Positions 33,691-40,595 of a stretch of 40,595 nucleotides of DNA are shown in pieces; within the stretch, counting starts at the first letter, position 1; each line of letters opens with the position of its first letter. Both the position numbers and the translations under genes were made by a program. Where the stretch lies: NCBI GenBank assembly GCA_937967425.1, contig CALBST010000243.1, positions 1 to 40,595 on the forward strand. Direction: 5' to 3'. The notes below the pieces were generated by a model. That model was given only the letters and a program-made list of their open reading frames with translations, was not told the origin of the DNA and searched no databases. The stretch comes from an uncultured Caulobacteraceae bacterium (GTDB lineage: Bacteria; Pseudomonadota; Alphaproteobacteria; Caulobacterales; TH1-2).

Positions 33691-34757
33691 CTCGATTTGA
33701 GCTTAGTGACGTGCCCCATCTTGCGGCCGGCGCGAGTGTCGCGTTTGCCGTATAGGTGAAGCCGCGCGGTAGGATCGGCGGCCAGTTGCGGCCAGGCGTC
33801 CGCGTCTTCGCCGATGAGGTTCAGCATTTCGATTCCGGCGATGCGTGTCGTTGGCCCGAGCGGCCAACCGGCTACGGCGCGAATGTGTTGCTCGAATTGC
33901 GACGTCAGCGCGCCCTCAATCGTCCAGTGCCCCGAATTGTGGACGCGCGGCGCCATTTCGTTGGCGATGAGCGAGCCATCGGGCATCACGAAAAACTCGA
34001 TCGTCAGCACGCCGACATAGTCGAACGCTTCGAGCACTTTCTGCGCGGCGCTCTGCGCTTCGATGATTGTCGCTTCGCTGACATTCGCCGGCAGCGTCGT
34101 GCGCGAAAGAATGCCGCTGGCGTGCTCGTTTTCGTTGAGATCGTAGAAGGCGACGGCGCCATCAACGGCGCGGGCGGCGATGATTGAGACTTCGCGGTCG
34201 AAGGCGCAGAAACCTTCCAGAATGCCCGGCGCGCCAAGCTTTTCGTAGGCGCCTTCAGCGTCGGCGCTTGACTTGATGCGGATTTGGCCGCGGCCATCAT
34301 AGCCGAGGCGACGTGTTTTCAGGATTGCCGGCGCGCCGATTTCGGCGATGGCCGCGTCCAAGTCTTCTTGCGAGCCGATGGCTCTGAACGGCGGCGTGGC
34401 GATGCCGGCGCTGAGGAAGTAGCTCTTCTCATCGAAGCGATCCTGCGCGATGGCGAGCGCGGATGGCGCCGGCGCGACGCGCGCGCCGGCGGCGATCAGA
34501 GCTTCCGCCGTTTCAGCGGGGACGTTTTCGAACTCGGTCGTCACCACTTGAACGCGGCGCGCGAAATCCGCGAGCGCGGCGTGATCGAGATAATTGCCGA
34601 CAATCGTCTTGGCCGAAACGCGCGAAGCGGGGCTGTCGGGTTCGTCGGTGAAAATGCAGACATCGAAGCCAAGCTGCGCGGCGGCTTGGCTCAACATGCG
34701 GCCGAGTTGACCGCCGCCGAGAATGCCAATCGTGCTGCCTGGCGGGAGCGGGTTCAT
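33687..34757 (-). CDS. purK: N5-carboxyaminoimidazole ribonucleotide synthase
   Basis: 356 residues of the ATP-grasp fold. The N-terminal nucleotide motif is [22 protein letters not shown], the biotin-carboxylase-like central part has [18 protein letters not shown], and the metal/ATP site is [32 protein letters not shown]. It converts AIR, ATP and bicarbonate to N5-CAIR in purine synthesis. The ATG overlaps the purE stop (ATGA), so the two subunits of the pathway step are coupled. The order purE-purK is the common bacterial one. Confidence 0.96.
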   Translation of the reverse strand: MNPLPPGSTIGILGGGQLGRMLSQAAAQLGFDVCIFTDEPDSPASRVSAKTIVGNYLDHAALADFARRVQVVTTEFENVPAETAEALIAAGARVAPAPSALAIAQDRFDEKSYFLSAGIATPPFRAIGSQEDLDAAIAEIGAPAILKTRRLGYDGRGQIRIKSSADAEGAYEKLGAPGILEGFCAFDREVSIIAARAVDGAVAFYDLNENEHASGILSRTTLPANVSEATIIEAQSAAQKVLEAFDYVGVLTIEFFVMPDGSLIANEMAPRVHNSGHWTIEGALTSQFEQHIRAVAGWPLGPTTRIAGIEMLNLIGEDADAWPQLAADPTARLHLYGKRDTRAGRKMGHVTKLKSS

Positions 34758-35236
34758 AGCGGGCTTTCGGACACCGCTTCTGTTTGCGCGGCGCGGAACG
34801 CATCGACGCGCGCGGCGAGCGTGGCGTCGCCAAGCGCCAGAATTTGCGCGGCCATAATGCCGGCGTTGGCTGCGCCCGCCTCACCGATGGCGAGCGTGCC
34901 GACCGGCACGCCCTTCGGCATCTGCACGATGGAGAGCAGGCTATCGAGGCCCTTCAGGTCTTTGCTCTTTACCGGCACGCCGAGCACCGGCAGCGGCGTC
35001 ATCGAGGCGGCCATGCCGGGCAGGTGGGCTGCGCCGCCGGCGCCGGCGATGATGATTTTCAGCCCGCGCGCCTTGGCGCTGGTGGCGTAATCATAGAGGC
35101 GCTTCGGGGTGCGGTGGGCGGAAACGACCTTGGCCTCGTACGCGACACCGAGCGCATCAAGCACTTCGGCGGCGGCCTTCATCGTGTCCCAGTCCGATTT
35201 CGAGCCCATAATGAGCCCGACTTGTGGGGTAGCCAT
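34754..35236 (-). CDS. purE: N5-carboxyaminoimidazole ribonucleotide mutase
   Basis: 160 residues with [38 protein letters not shown] and [29 protein letters not shown], the CAIR-binding and catalytic histidine segments of class I PurE. It moves the carboxyl group of N5-CAIR to give CAIR. The start ATG is followed by ATPQVGLI, which is standard. Four-base overlap with purK makes this a two-gene operon. No riboswitch is seen upstream. Confidence 0.96.
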   Translation of the reverse strand: MATPQVGLIMGSKSDWDTMKAAAEVLDALGVAYEAKVVSAHRTPKRLYDYATSAKARGLKIIIAGAGGAAHLPGMAASMTPLPVLGVPVKSKDLKGLDSLLSIVQMPKGVPVGTLAIGEAGAANAGIMAAQILALGDATLAARVDAFRAAQTEAVSESPL

Positions 35237-35319
35237 GTTTCGGCTGCTCCTAAAAAACGGCCCAGTAAATGAAGCCGGGCGCGCCGTCCAGTCCGGTCCC
35301 GCAAGCAGTTAATCCGGCC

Positions 35320-35350
35320 TTTACCCAGAGGGCGCATCCCTGTGGGTAAA
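35320..35350 (+). promoter_or_regulatory. 31-base imperfect hairpin touching the GGDEF start codon
   Basis: TTTACCCA (35320-35327) pairs with TGGGTAAA (35343-35350). After a single G:G mismatch, AGGG (35329-35332) pairs with CCCT (35338-35341) around the loop CGCAT. The start ATG of the GGDEF gene is one base beyond the stem. As RNA, the stem would include the only ribosome-site-like bases. As DNA, it could be a dimer-binding operator. Confidence 0.5.
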
Positions 35351-35351
35351 G

Positions 35352-36008
35352 ATGCTGTTCAAACGCTCGAAACTCGCAAGCGAAACGAGCCAGCTCCTGC
35401 AAGGGCTGGGGCTCGGGGCGCGCGATGTTTCCGAGAGCGGAATCGCGGTGCTGGAGCGACTCACCGCCGAGCTGGCCGAGCTGAAAGCCAAACTCGAAGC
35501 GGCCGAAGCGCTGGCCGATCGCGATACGCTGGCGCCCGTGTTCAACCGCCGCGCGTTCCTGCGGGAACTTCACCGGACGATGTCCGAGGTCGAGCGCTAT
35601 AAGACGCCGGCGGCCGTGATTTACATAGACCTCGACGGCTTCAAGGCCGTCAACGATGAGTACGGGCATTCGGCGGGCGACGCCGTGCTGCGCCATGTCG
35701 GCTTGCTGCTGATTGATAGCGTGCGTGAGAGCGACGTCGTTGGCCGTCTCGGCGGCGATGAGTTCGGCATCATCCTCAACCGCGCCACGGCGGATGAGGC
35801 GTCGGTGAAGGCCGCCTCGCTGAGCGACAAGATCAATTCCAGCGCCATTCTCTATGCTGGCGTGCCGCATCGCATTCGCGCCTCTGTTGGCGTCCACGCC
35901 ATCGCGACAGTGGAAGATCCGGAAACCGCGATCGCGCGGGCGGATGAAGCTATGTACGCCGAGAAGCACGCGCGCCGCGTACAGACGCAGGCGTTCGCGG
36001 GATTCTAG
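35352..36008 (+). CDS. GGDEF-domain diguanylate cyclase
   Basis: 218 residues. An N-terminal helix with a coiled-coil-like stretch (ESGIAVLERLTAELAELKAKLEAAEALADRD) leads into a GGDEF domain: DTLAPVFNRRAFLREL, IDLDGFKAVNDEYGHSAGDAVLRH and LGGDEFGIIL. The active motif is intact, and an RxxD inhibitory site (RESD) lies five residues before it. The protein would make cyclic-di-GMP and be inhibited by its product. It has no transmembrane segment or known sensor domain; the signal may act through the short coiled coil or by gene control. The hairpin at 35320-35350 touches its start codon. It diverges from purE. Confidence 0.94.
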   Translation: MLFKRSKLASETSQLLQGLGLGARDVSESGIAVLERLTAELAELKAKLEAAEALADRDTLAPVFNRRAFLRELHRTMSEVERYKTPAAVIYIDLDGFKAVNDEYGHSAGDAVLRHVGLLLIDSVRESDVVGRLGGDEFGIILNRATADEASVKAASLSDKINSSAILYAGVPHRIRASVGVHAIATVEDPETAIARADEAMYAEKHARRVQTQAFAGF

Positions 36009-36074
36009 CCCGCAGATCCGTCATTCATCGCAAATTGCCTTGAACGATCGCTCAAGTGGCGCTTGCGTGCCTGT

Positions 36075-36632
36075 ATGCGAACGCTTCTGTTGACCTTCGC
36101 GCTCTTCATCGCGTCCTGCGCTTCGCCCGCGGTCGCACAGCAGCAACCTGCGCACACGATGCCGGATTGGTGGGTGGCGCATGTTGATTTCATGAGCCGT
36201 GGCGGTGGGACATGGGTGGCGCCCAATCCAGGCAACGCCGCCGACCCAGCGCAGCCCGATGCCTTTGGCATGGAATGGCGCGCTGCGAACAATGGCCACG
36301 TTCTAATTGGACGCCTCTACGGCATTGAGGCGGGCGAGGAGACCAGCGAGTTCTGGTCGTTCCGCGAGTTCTGGCATCCCGGCGAACAGCGCGCGGTGCT
36401 CGAACAATGGGGCGGTCCTGGCCTCTATGGCGTCGGCACGACGACGATGGAAGGCAATCGCGGCACGGTCGAGCAAATCTTCTGGCTACCTGATGGCCGT
36501 GATTGGAAAGAGGGCCATCGCACCGTCGAGGATGGCGACACTTACATCACCGATCAGTTCGATATCGACGCCAATGGCGTGTGGACGCCGAATGGCAGCT
36601 ACACCTGGCGGCGGATTATGCAGGCGCAGTAG
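36075..36632 (+). CDS. Exported protein of unknown function, DUF1579-like
   Basis: 185 residues from the ATG at 36075; a TTG at 36063 is a weaker option. The signal MRTLLLTFALFIASCASPAVAQ is a lipobox-like (IASC) or Sec signal. The mature part contains WWVAHVDFMSRGGGTWVAPN, then a beta-rich series with FGMEWRAANNGHVLIGRLYGI, TTTMEGNRGTVEQIFWL and GVWTPNGSYTWRRIMQ. The pattern of repeated G-x-W and antiparallel strands suggests a small beta-barrel. A DUF1579-like relation is a guess. It converges on the LpxR-like gene. Confidence 0.65.
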   Translation: MRTLLLTFALFIASCASPAVAQQQPAHTMPDWWVAHVDFMSRGGGTWVAPNPGNAADPAQPDAFGMEWRAANNGHVLIGRLYGIEAGEETSEFWSFREFWHPGEQRAVLEQWGGPGLYGVGTTTMEGNRGTVEQIFWLPDGRDWKEGHRTVEDGDTYITDQFDIDANGVWTPNGSYTWRRIMQAQ

Positions 36633-36640
36633 GAGCGAAG

Positions 36641-37663
36641 CTATAGCCTTACGCTGATCGCTAGCGCGCCGAAATCCTGGCGGCCGCCTTGGGTTTCGAA
36701 CTCCTCCGTACGCCACACGTACGTGTAGGCGAGCCGCCACGAGCCGGAGCTGATAGCGAACCCGGTTTGGAAATCGCCGACATACGGATTGCGCTCGACT
36801 GAGGCGCTGTCCTCGAACGTGTTGCCATCGAGGAAGAGATTGTGGGCGACGGCGCGTCCTTGGACGCCGGCGAAGATTTGCCACGAGAGCGGCCCGCCGG
36901 AGAAATGCTCGATGCCGGCAAGTGACGGGCGCACGCGGGGCGGGCCGTAATCGTTGTCCAAGCGCCAGCCGATGCGGGCGGCGACGCCGACGCGCGCTTC
37001 AGTGCGTAGTGTGCCGAGCGTGACGCCGGCGTTTGGCGTCAGATCGAATTCGAGGCCGCCGATGTCAGTGGAGAGCTGCGCCCACGGCGGACGCCAGCGG
37101 CGATCGAATGAGACCGCAAACGCGACTTCATCGTTGAGCTGGCTGTCCCAGCCCTGCGGATCGGGCGCGCCGAGCCATTCGTGAATGCCGCGCTGCGCTT
37201 CTTCGCCCATGGCGGATGGGCCAGTGATGCCCAGTTCGAGTTCGTAAGTGTCGAGATAGCGTGGCTCGAGATTGCCGGGACGATCTTCTTCGGCGCCGAC
37301 CATCACCTGCATGTAAAGCCAGCCGGCGTAGGGGTGCTGATCGGGCGGCGCTGGGTTGGCGCTGATATCTTCGGGCGTGAAGATCGAATGGCCGAAGGCG
37401 ATGCCCCAAAAATCCGGATCGCTGCCGGAGAAGGTGCGGGTCAGGCCGCGCGTGGGCGACAGGAAGCCCGGCAGCTCGTCGACTTGGCTTACATAGGCGA
37501 GCTTGATGCCCGAGGTGTAGTTGCGGTCGGCGCCGGAGGAGAGGCTGTCGTTCTCGACGACGATGGAGAAGACGCCGCTATTGCCGGCTTCCGCGTCCTG
37601 GGCGAGTGCGGCGCCCGGCGATATCGCGGCAAGCAAAGCCGCGCCGCCCAGCCAGTGCTTCAA
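36641..37663 (-). CDS. LpxR-like (DUF2219) outer-membrane lipid A deacylase
   Basis: 340 residues from a TTG at 37663. The signal peptide MKHWLGGAALLAAISPGAALA begins there, and the TTGA junction overlaps the DUF465 stop. The earlier frame (ATG 37699) overlaps that gene and lacks a signal. The mature barrel has SIVVENDSLSSGADRNYTSGIKLAYVSQ, the LpxR/DUF2219 hallmark, then FSGSDPDFWGIAFGHSIFTPEDI and HPYAGWLYMQVMVG. LpxR removes the 3'-acyloxyacyl chain from lipid A in a calcium-dependent reaction. Whether this homologue is active is unknown. The C-terminal strand ends in FGALAISVRL, as expected for an outer-membrane barrel. Confidence 0.85.
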   Translation of the reverse strand: MKHWLGGAALLAAISPGAALAQDAEAGNSGVFSIVVENDSLSSGADRNYTSGIKLAYVSQVDELPGFLSPTRGLTRTFSGSDPDFWGIAFGHSIFTPEDISANPAPPDQHPYAGWLYMQVMVGAEEDRPGNLEPRYLDTYELELGITGPSAMGEEAQRGIHEWLGAPDPQGWDSQLNDEVAFAVSFDRRWRPPWAQLSTDIGGLEFDLTPNAGVTLGTLRTEARVGVAARIGWRLDNDYGPPRVRPSLAGIEHFSGGPLSWQIFAGVQGRAVAHNLFLDGNTFEDSASVERNPYVGDFQTGFAISSGSWRLAYTYVWRTEEFETQGGRQDFGALAISVRL

Positions 37664-37899
37664 GCGATGATGTCCGGCGTCAGCCGATCCTCGATCCATT
37701 TGATCTGATCCCTCAAGACAAGTTTGCGCTTTTTCAGCCGGGCAAGCTGAAGCGCATCCCCACCGCTCTGTTCTTGAAGGGCAAAAATGGCGGAGTCGAG
37801 GGCGCGGTGCTCCTCGCGGTATTCCATGAGGCGCGCCTTGAGCGCGCGCCGTTCCGGCGTGTCGTTAATGTCGAAGCCGGTTCCGTCTTCGGAATCCAT
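37660..37899 (-). CDS. DUF465 / YdcH-family small protein, first copy
   Basis: 79 residues from the ATG at 37899; an in-frame GTG farther upstream is less likely. The pattern is RRALKARLMEYREEHRALDSAIFALQEQSGGDALQLARLKKRKLVLRDQIKWIEDRLTPD, a long two-helix hairpin as in YdcH. The function of these small proteins is unknown. The stop overlaps the LpxR-like start by four bases, so the two are translated together. It diverges from a second copy at 38117. Confidence 0.85.
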   Translation of the reverse strand: MDSEDGTGFDINDTPERRALKARLMEYREEHRALDSAIFALQEQSGGDALQLARLKKRKLVLRDQIKWIEDRLTPDIIA

Positions 37900-38116
37900 G
37901 AGCTCTCGCGTCCGCGGTTCCACACGCAGCCCCGTGTGCGCGCGGAAGGAGAGCTAAGACACGCCAATGGGGCGCTGTAAAGCCGCCTTCACCGGCGAAA
38001 TTTTCGGCCAGAATCAGGCAGCAGCAAGAAAGTTTATTTTTGTTGATGATGTAAGGAGACAACACCGAAAAAGGGGAGCAAGCTCGGACTCGCCAAAGCT
38101 AAAGGAGGCGCCTTCG

Positions 38117-38296
38117 ATGGCTATCGAGCAGCGGCTGCGCGAATTAGACGCGCGCCATCGTGATCTCGACATTATCATCAAAAGTGAGGCCCAGCATCCC
38201 TCTGTAGATGCGACGCGGCTCTCGGCGATGAAACGCCAAAAGCTCAAATTAAAAGAAGAAATCGAACAGCTCCGACAAAGCTCGGAGCATCATTAG
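38117..38296 (+). CDS. DUF465 / YdcH-family small protein, second copy
   Basis: 59 residues starting at the ATG with an AAAGGAGG site. The core IEQRLRELDARHRDLDIIIKSEAQHPSVDATRLSAMKRQKLKLKEEIEQLRQ is the minimal YdcH helical hairpin. It parallels the first copy, which is longer at the N-terminus. It is monocistronic, ending before an intrinsic terminator at 38384-38406. The 217-base region before it (37900-38116) contains an A/T-rich stretch typical of a promoter but no box I can defend. Confidence 0.85.
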   Translation: MAIEQRLRELDARHRDLDIIIKSEAQHPSVDATRLSAMKRQKLKLKEEIEQLRQSSEHH

Positions 38297-38383
38297 CCGC
38301 GAAGTATCGCGACGACATCTAGCGGGCGGCGCTCAATTCAGAATGAGAAATTGAGCGCGCGCCCGTGTTGCGTTTTGAATGGG

Positions 38384-38406
38384 CCGGCGGGAAGCCGGCT
38401 TTTTTA
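38384..38406 (+). terminator. Intrinsic terminator after the second DUF465 gene
   Basis: GCCGGC (38384-38389), loop GGGAA, GCCGGC (38395-38400), then six T. It ends the short rightward DUF465 transcript and also separates it from the convergent msrB gene. Confidence 0.9.
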
Positions 38407-38413
38407 TTGCGCG

Positions 38414-38944
38414 CTACTGCGCGTTGGCTGCGTCAACCAGCGGGAGATACCGCCCGTATCCCTGCGCCTCCATCTCAGCGCGCGGGATGAAACGGATGGC
38501 GCAGCTGTTGATGCAGAAGCGCTGACCGCCGGAGCCGCGCGGGCCGTCGTCGAAGACGTGGCCCAAATGGTGGTTGCCCTGTCGCGAGCGGATTTCGATG
38601 CGGCGCATGCCCATCGTGTAATCCTCGTGCATGGTGATGGCGTTGGGATCGACCGGGCGGGTGAAGCTCGGCCATCCCGAGCCGCTGTCGTACTTATCCG
38701 TGGAAACGAACAGCGCCTCACCGGTGCGGGCTTCGACATAGAGGCCGGGCTCGTGGTGGTCCCAATACTCATTATCGAACGCGCGCTCGGTGCCGCCGCG
38801 CTCCATGACCCAGGTGCGCAAGCGCTCCAGCGCGCCGGGGGAGCGTTCAGCCTGTTGCGGCTGCGCTCGCGTCTGCGCGTAAGCGTAATATCCCGCGCCG
38901 CTGACGGCGAGCAGGGCAATGGCGGCAAAGGCTGCAATGCGCAT
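38414..38944 (-). CDS. msrB: Envelope peptide methionine-(R)-sulfoxide reductase
   Basis: 176 residues. A signal peptide or anchor (MRIAAFAAIALLAVSGAGYYAYA) is followed by the MsrB domain: TERAFDNEYWDHHEPGLYVE, GWPSFTRPVD, HLGHVFDDGPRGSGGQRFCINSCAIRF, with catalytic Cys in RFCINS. The zinc-binding CxxC pairs of many MsrB proteins are absent. The enzyme repairs the R epimer of oxidised methionine in exported proteins. It diverges from msrA 125 bases away. Confidence 0.94.
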   Translation of the reverse strand: MRIAAFAAIALLAVSGAGYYAYAQTRAQPQQAERSPGALERLRTWVMERGGTERAFDNEYWDHHEPGLYVEARTGEALFVSTDKYDSGSGWPSFTRPVDPNAITMHEDYTMGMRRIEIRSRQGNHHLGHVFDDGPRGSGGQRFCINSCAIRFIPRAEMEAQGYGRYLPLVDAANAQ

Positions 38945-39069
38945 GGAAGCTCCTGTCGGTGCTCTATACGGTTGAGCGGCTATGCCGGTTTCACGTCTGG
39001 ACCGCCGGCGCCGCGCTGGAAATCCAGACTTGATGCAACCGTTCGCGCGCGTTCGGCGTATAAGCCAGC

Positions 39070-39678
39070 ATGATCCGCCGCGCCCTTATCGCAAGCTTGT
39101 TGTTCGTGGCCGCCGCATGTTCGCCCGCGCCGTCATCCGCGCAGCAGCCGCGCCAGGAGCCATTGCCGGCAGGGCAGCAGGAGGCCGTGTTCGCGGGCGG
39201 CTGCTTCTGGTGCATGGAGCACGACATGGGCGCGATCCCCGGCGTGCTTTCGGTGATGAGCGGCTACACCGGCGGCCGCAATGCGAACCCGACCTACGAA
39301 AACCATCCGGGGCATTACGAAGCCGTGCGTGTGCGCTTCGATCCCAGCGTGATCAGCTATCGCCAATTGGTGGATCGCTATTGGCGGTTCACCGACCCAA
39401 CCGACAACGGCGGCCAGTTCTGCGACCGCGGCTCAAGCTATCGCCCGGCGATCTTCGTGACGCCCGAACAGCGCGCCGATGCAGAAGCGAGCAAGGCCGC
39501 CGTCATCGAAAGCGGCGCCGTGAACGGCCAGGTGATCACCCCGATCTTGCCGCTTGGTCCATTCACCGAGGCGGAAGAGTACCACCGCGACTACGCGCGC
39601 CGAAATCCCGAGCGCTACGCCATGTATCGCGCCGGCTGCGGCCGCGACCGCATCCTGCGGCAGGTTTGGCGGCGATAA
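39070..39678 (+). CDS. msrA: Envelope peptide methionine-(S)-sulfoxide reductase
   Basis: 202 residues. MIRRALIASLLFVAAACSPA has a VAAAC lipobox, so the mature enzyme may be lipid-anchored. The active site is AVFAGGCFWCMEHDM, followed by GVLSVMSGYTGGRNANPTYENHPGHYEAVRVRFD and QFCDRGSSYRPAIF, typical of MsrA. It reduces the S epimer and complements the divergent MsrB. No obvious ribosome site precedes the ATG at 39070. Confidence 0.95.
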   Translation: MIRRALIASLLFVAAACSPAPSSAQQPRQEPLPAGQQEAVFAGGCFWCMEHDMGAIPGVLSVMSGYTGGRNANPTYENHPGHYEAVRVRFDPSVISYRQLVDRYWRFTDPTDNGGQFCDRGSSYRPAIFVTPEQRADAEASKAAVIESGAVNGQVITPILPLGPFTEAEEYHRDYARRNPERYAMYRAGCGRDRILRQVWRR

Positions 39679-39690
39679 GGTGCGATGAGA

Positions 39691-39751
39691 GGCCTGAGCT
39701 TGTCGAAGGCCGGCGTCAGTGCGCCGCTCCGCCCTTCGACACGCTCAGGGC
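39691..39751. repeat. REP-like inverted repeat of the CTGAGCnTGTCGAAGG type
   Basis: GGCCTGAGCTTGTCGAAGGC (39691-39710) and GCCCTTCGACACGCTCAGGG (39731-39750) are inverted copies with few mismatches, separated by 20 bases. This motif is known as a dispersed palindromic element in many alphaproteobacterial genomes. It lies between convergent msrA and trcR, a usual location for such elements. It may end transcription or mark a mobile REP family. Confidence 0.75.
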
Positions 39752-39766
39752 TCGTGGTTGTTTAGC

Positions 39767-40405
39767 TTAAGCGTCTTCGCTGGGGGCGACGTTCTCGTAC
39801 GTCTCGGCCGGCACCGTCTCTTGCGCGGCCTTCAGCGTCTTGGCCTCGGCTTTCGCCGCGCGTTTATCGGCGCGGGCTTTGGCGGCGGCTGCGTCGGCGA
39901 CCACGGCGTCGAGTTCGATCTGGCTGCAGAGGCCGATCGTGACCGGATCGACCGGCTTGATCTGCGAGCTATTCCAGTGCGTGCGGTTGCGCACTTGTTC
40001 GATCGTCGCCTTCGTCGTGCCGATCAGTTTCACAACCTTTGAGTCCGGCACTTCCGGGTGGTTCTTCAGAAACCAGGCGATGGCGTCCGGGCGATCCTGA
40101 CGGCGCGCGATCGGGGTGTAGCGCGCACCCTTCTTCTTCACTTGCGGAAGATCGACGCGCTTTTGCTCCAGCGGCTTCAGCACATACGTCTCGTCGGCTT
40201 CGCCCTTGGCGATCTCTTCGCGCGAGAGGAAGCCGCCGGCGATCGGATCGACGCCGCGAATACCCTTGGCGACATCTTCATTGGCGATGCCTTGGACTTC
40301 GAGCGGATGCAGGCCGGTGAATTCGGCGATCTGCTTGAAGGCAAGCGAGGTGTTTTCGATCAGCCAGACGGCGGTGGCCTTCGGCATCAGCACGTTCGAG
40401 GTCAT
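39767..40405 (-). CDS. trcR: TrcR-type (DUF1013) cell-cycle transcriptional regulator
   Basis: 212 residues from the ATG at 40405, which has a GGAG site; the longer frame to 40468 is not supported. The sequence MTSNVLMPKATAVWLIENTSLAFKQIAEFTGLHPLEVQGIANEDVAKGIRGVDP is the DUF1013 signature. A helix-turn-helix-like DSKVVKLIGTTKATIEQVRNRTHW and an Ala/Lys-rich C-terminal tail follow. TrcR proteins are found in Alphaproteobacteria and regulate cell-cycle genes. This is one of the best markers for the taxonomic placement of the window. Confidence 0.93.
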   Translation of the reverse strand: MTSNVLMPKATAVWLIENTSLAFKQIAEFTGLHPLEVQGIANEDVAKGIRGVDPIAGGFLSREEIAKGEADETYVLKPLEQKRVDLPQVKKKGARYTPIARRQDRPDAIAWFLKNHPEVPDSKVVKLIGTTKATIEQVRNRTHWNSSQIKPVDPVTIGLCSQIELDAVVADAAAAKARADKRAAKAEAKTLKAAQETVPAETYENVAPSEDA

Positions 40406-40423
40406 GGGGAGGCTCCAGATACG

Positions 40424-40453
40424 CAAAAGCGCCCGGCGTCGTCGCCAGGCGCT
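40424..40453 (-). terminator. Hairpin with short T run in the leader of trcR
   Basis: AGCGCC (40428-40433) pairs with GGCGCT (40448-40453), and GGCG with CGCC inside, around a TCGT loop. On the minus strand it is followed by four T. It would end a transcript entering from the right, or lie in the 5' leader of trcR as an attenuator. The remaining bases to 40595 show no gene. Confidence 0.45.
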
Positions 40454-40595
40454 AGCCATCTGGTGCAACGGGCTGACGCATCCGGGCGCGGACGAGGTCA
40501 GTTGCGGCGGGATATAGCGCCGGACTTGGCCGAAGGGAAGGGCGGGATCGCGCCTTTTGGCGGCGATCCCACGTCCCGTCAGTCGTGATCCTTAC

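Overview
The window is GC-rich, densely coded DNA with few gaps; no stretch without a gene exceeds 300 bases. The genes point to an alphaproteobacterium, probably of the Caulobacterales/Hyphomonadaceae type. The evidence is a TrcR-type (DUF1013) cell-cycle regulator, a COQ9 gene divergent from rpsU, MucR/Caulobacter-style short or absent leaders, and a CTGAGCnTGTCGAAGG palindromic repeat. The placement is inferred from gene content only. The sequence looks chromosomal: no insertion sequence, integrase, phage gene or CRISPR array was seen.

Region 1 (1-4000): the 3' part of an S9-type alpha/beta hydrolase that has lost its nucleophile and its catalytic histidine; a leftward cluster of a small membrane protein, free methionine-(R)-sulfoxide reductase and class II fructose-1,6-bisphosphatase (glpX); and a CAU-anticodon tRNA that looks like tRNA-Ile2.

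Region 2 (4000-12830) is the accessory highlight, a sulfide/persulfide cluster. Two ArsR repressors carry cysteine pairs of the BigR/SqrR kind. Leftward lie sulfide:quinone oxidoreductase, thioredoxin 2 and a DUF2892 membrane protein. Rightward lie an ArsR gene with a nearly leaderless promoter, a rhodanese, an RND adaptor lipoprotein, an RND permease, a second DUF2892 protein and a Tat/lipoprotein-type substrate-binding protein. The two arms diverge from overlapping, back-to-back promoters at about 6491-6529. The likely logic is: sulfide is oxidised to persulfide, sulfane sulfur is handled by rhodanese and thioredoxin, and a product is exported by the RND pump, all derepressed when the ArsR cysteines react.

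Region 3 (12830-21680): a TIR-domain protein with a long disordered linker, a MliC-type lysozyme-inhibitor lipoprotein, an exported heptad-repeat protein, EttA (ABC-F), a VapBC toxin-antitoxin pair with a perfect operator palindrome, a TonB-like protein, a thiolase with a coupled lipoprotein, and several small lipoproteins, one of only 59 codons.

Region 4 (21680-31980): an exported S46 dipeptidyl-peptidase of DPP7 type; a leftward operon of methyltransferase, YceI, EVE-domain protein and an HSL-type hydrolase; a NatAB-like ABC-2 exporter; a divergent VOC/MarR pair around a near-perfect operator; rpsU, which seems to begin at a CTG codon; and COQ9.

Region 5 (31980-40595): a LuxR-type regulator, a small membrane protein, purE-purK, a GGDEF diguanylate cyclase with a hairpin touching its start codon, an exported unknown, an LpxR-like lipid A deacylase (TTG start) coupled to one of two DUF465/YdcH proteins, divergent envelope msrB and msrA, a REP-like palindrome and trcR. 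Nothing recognisable was seen in 40454-40595.
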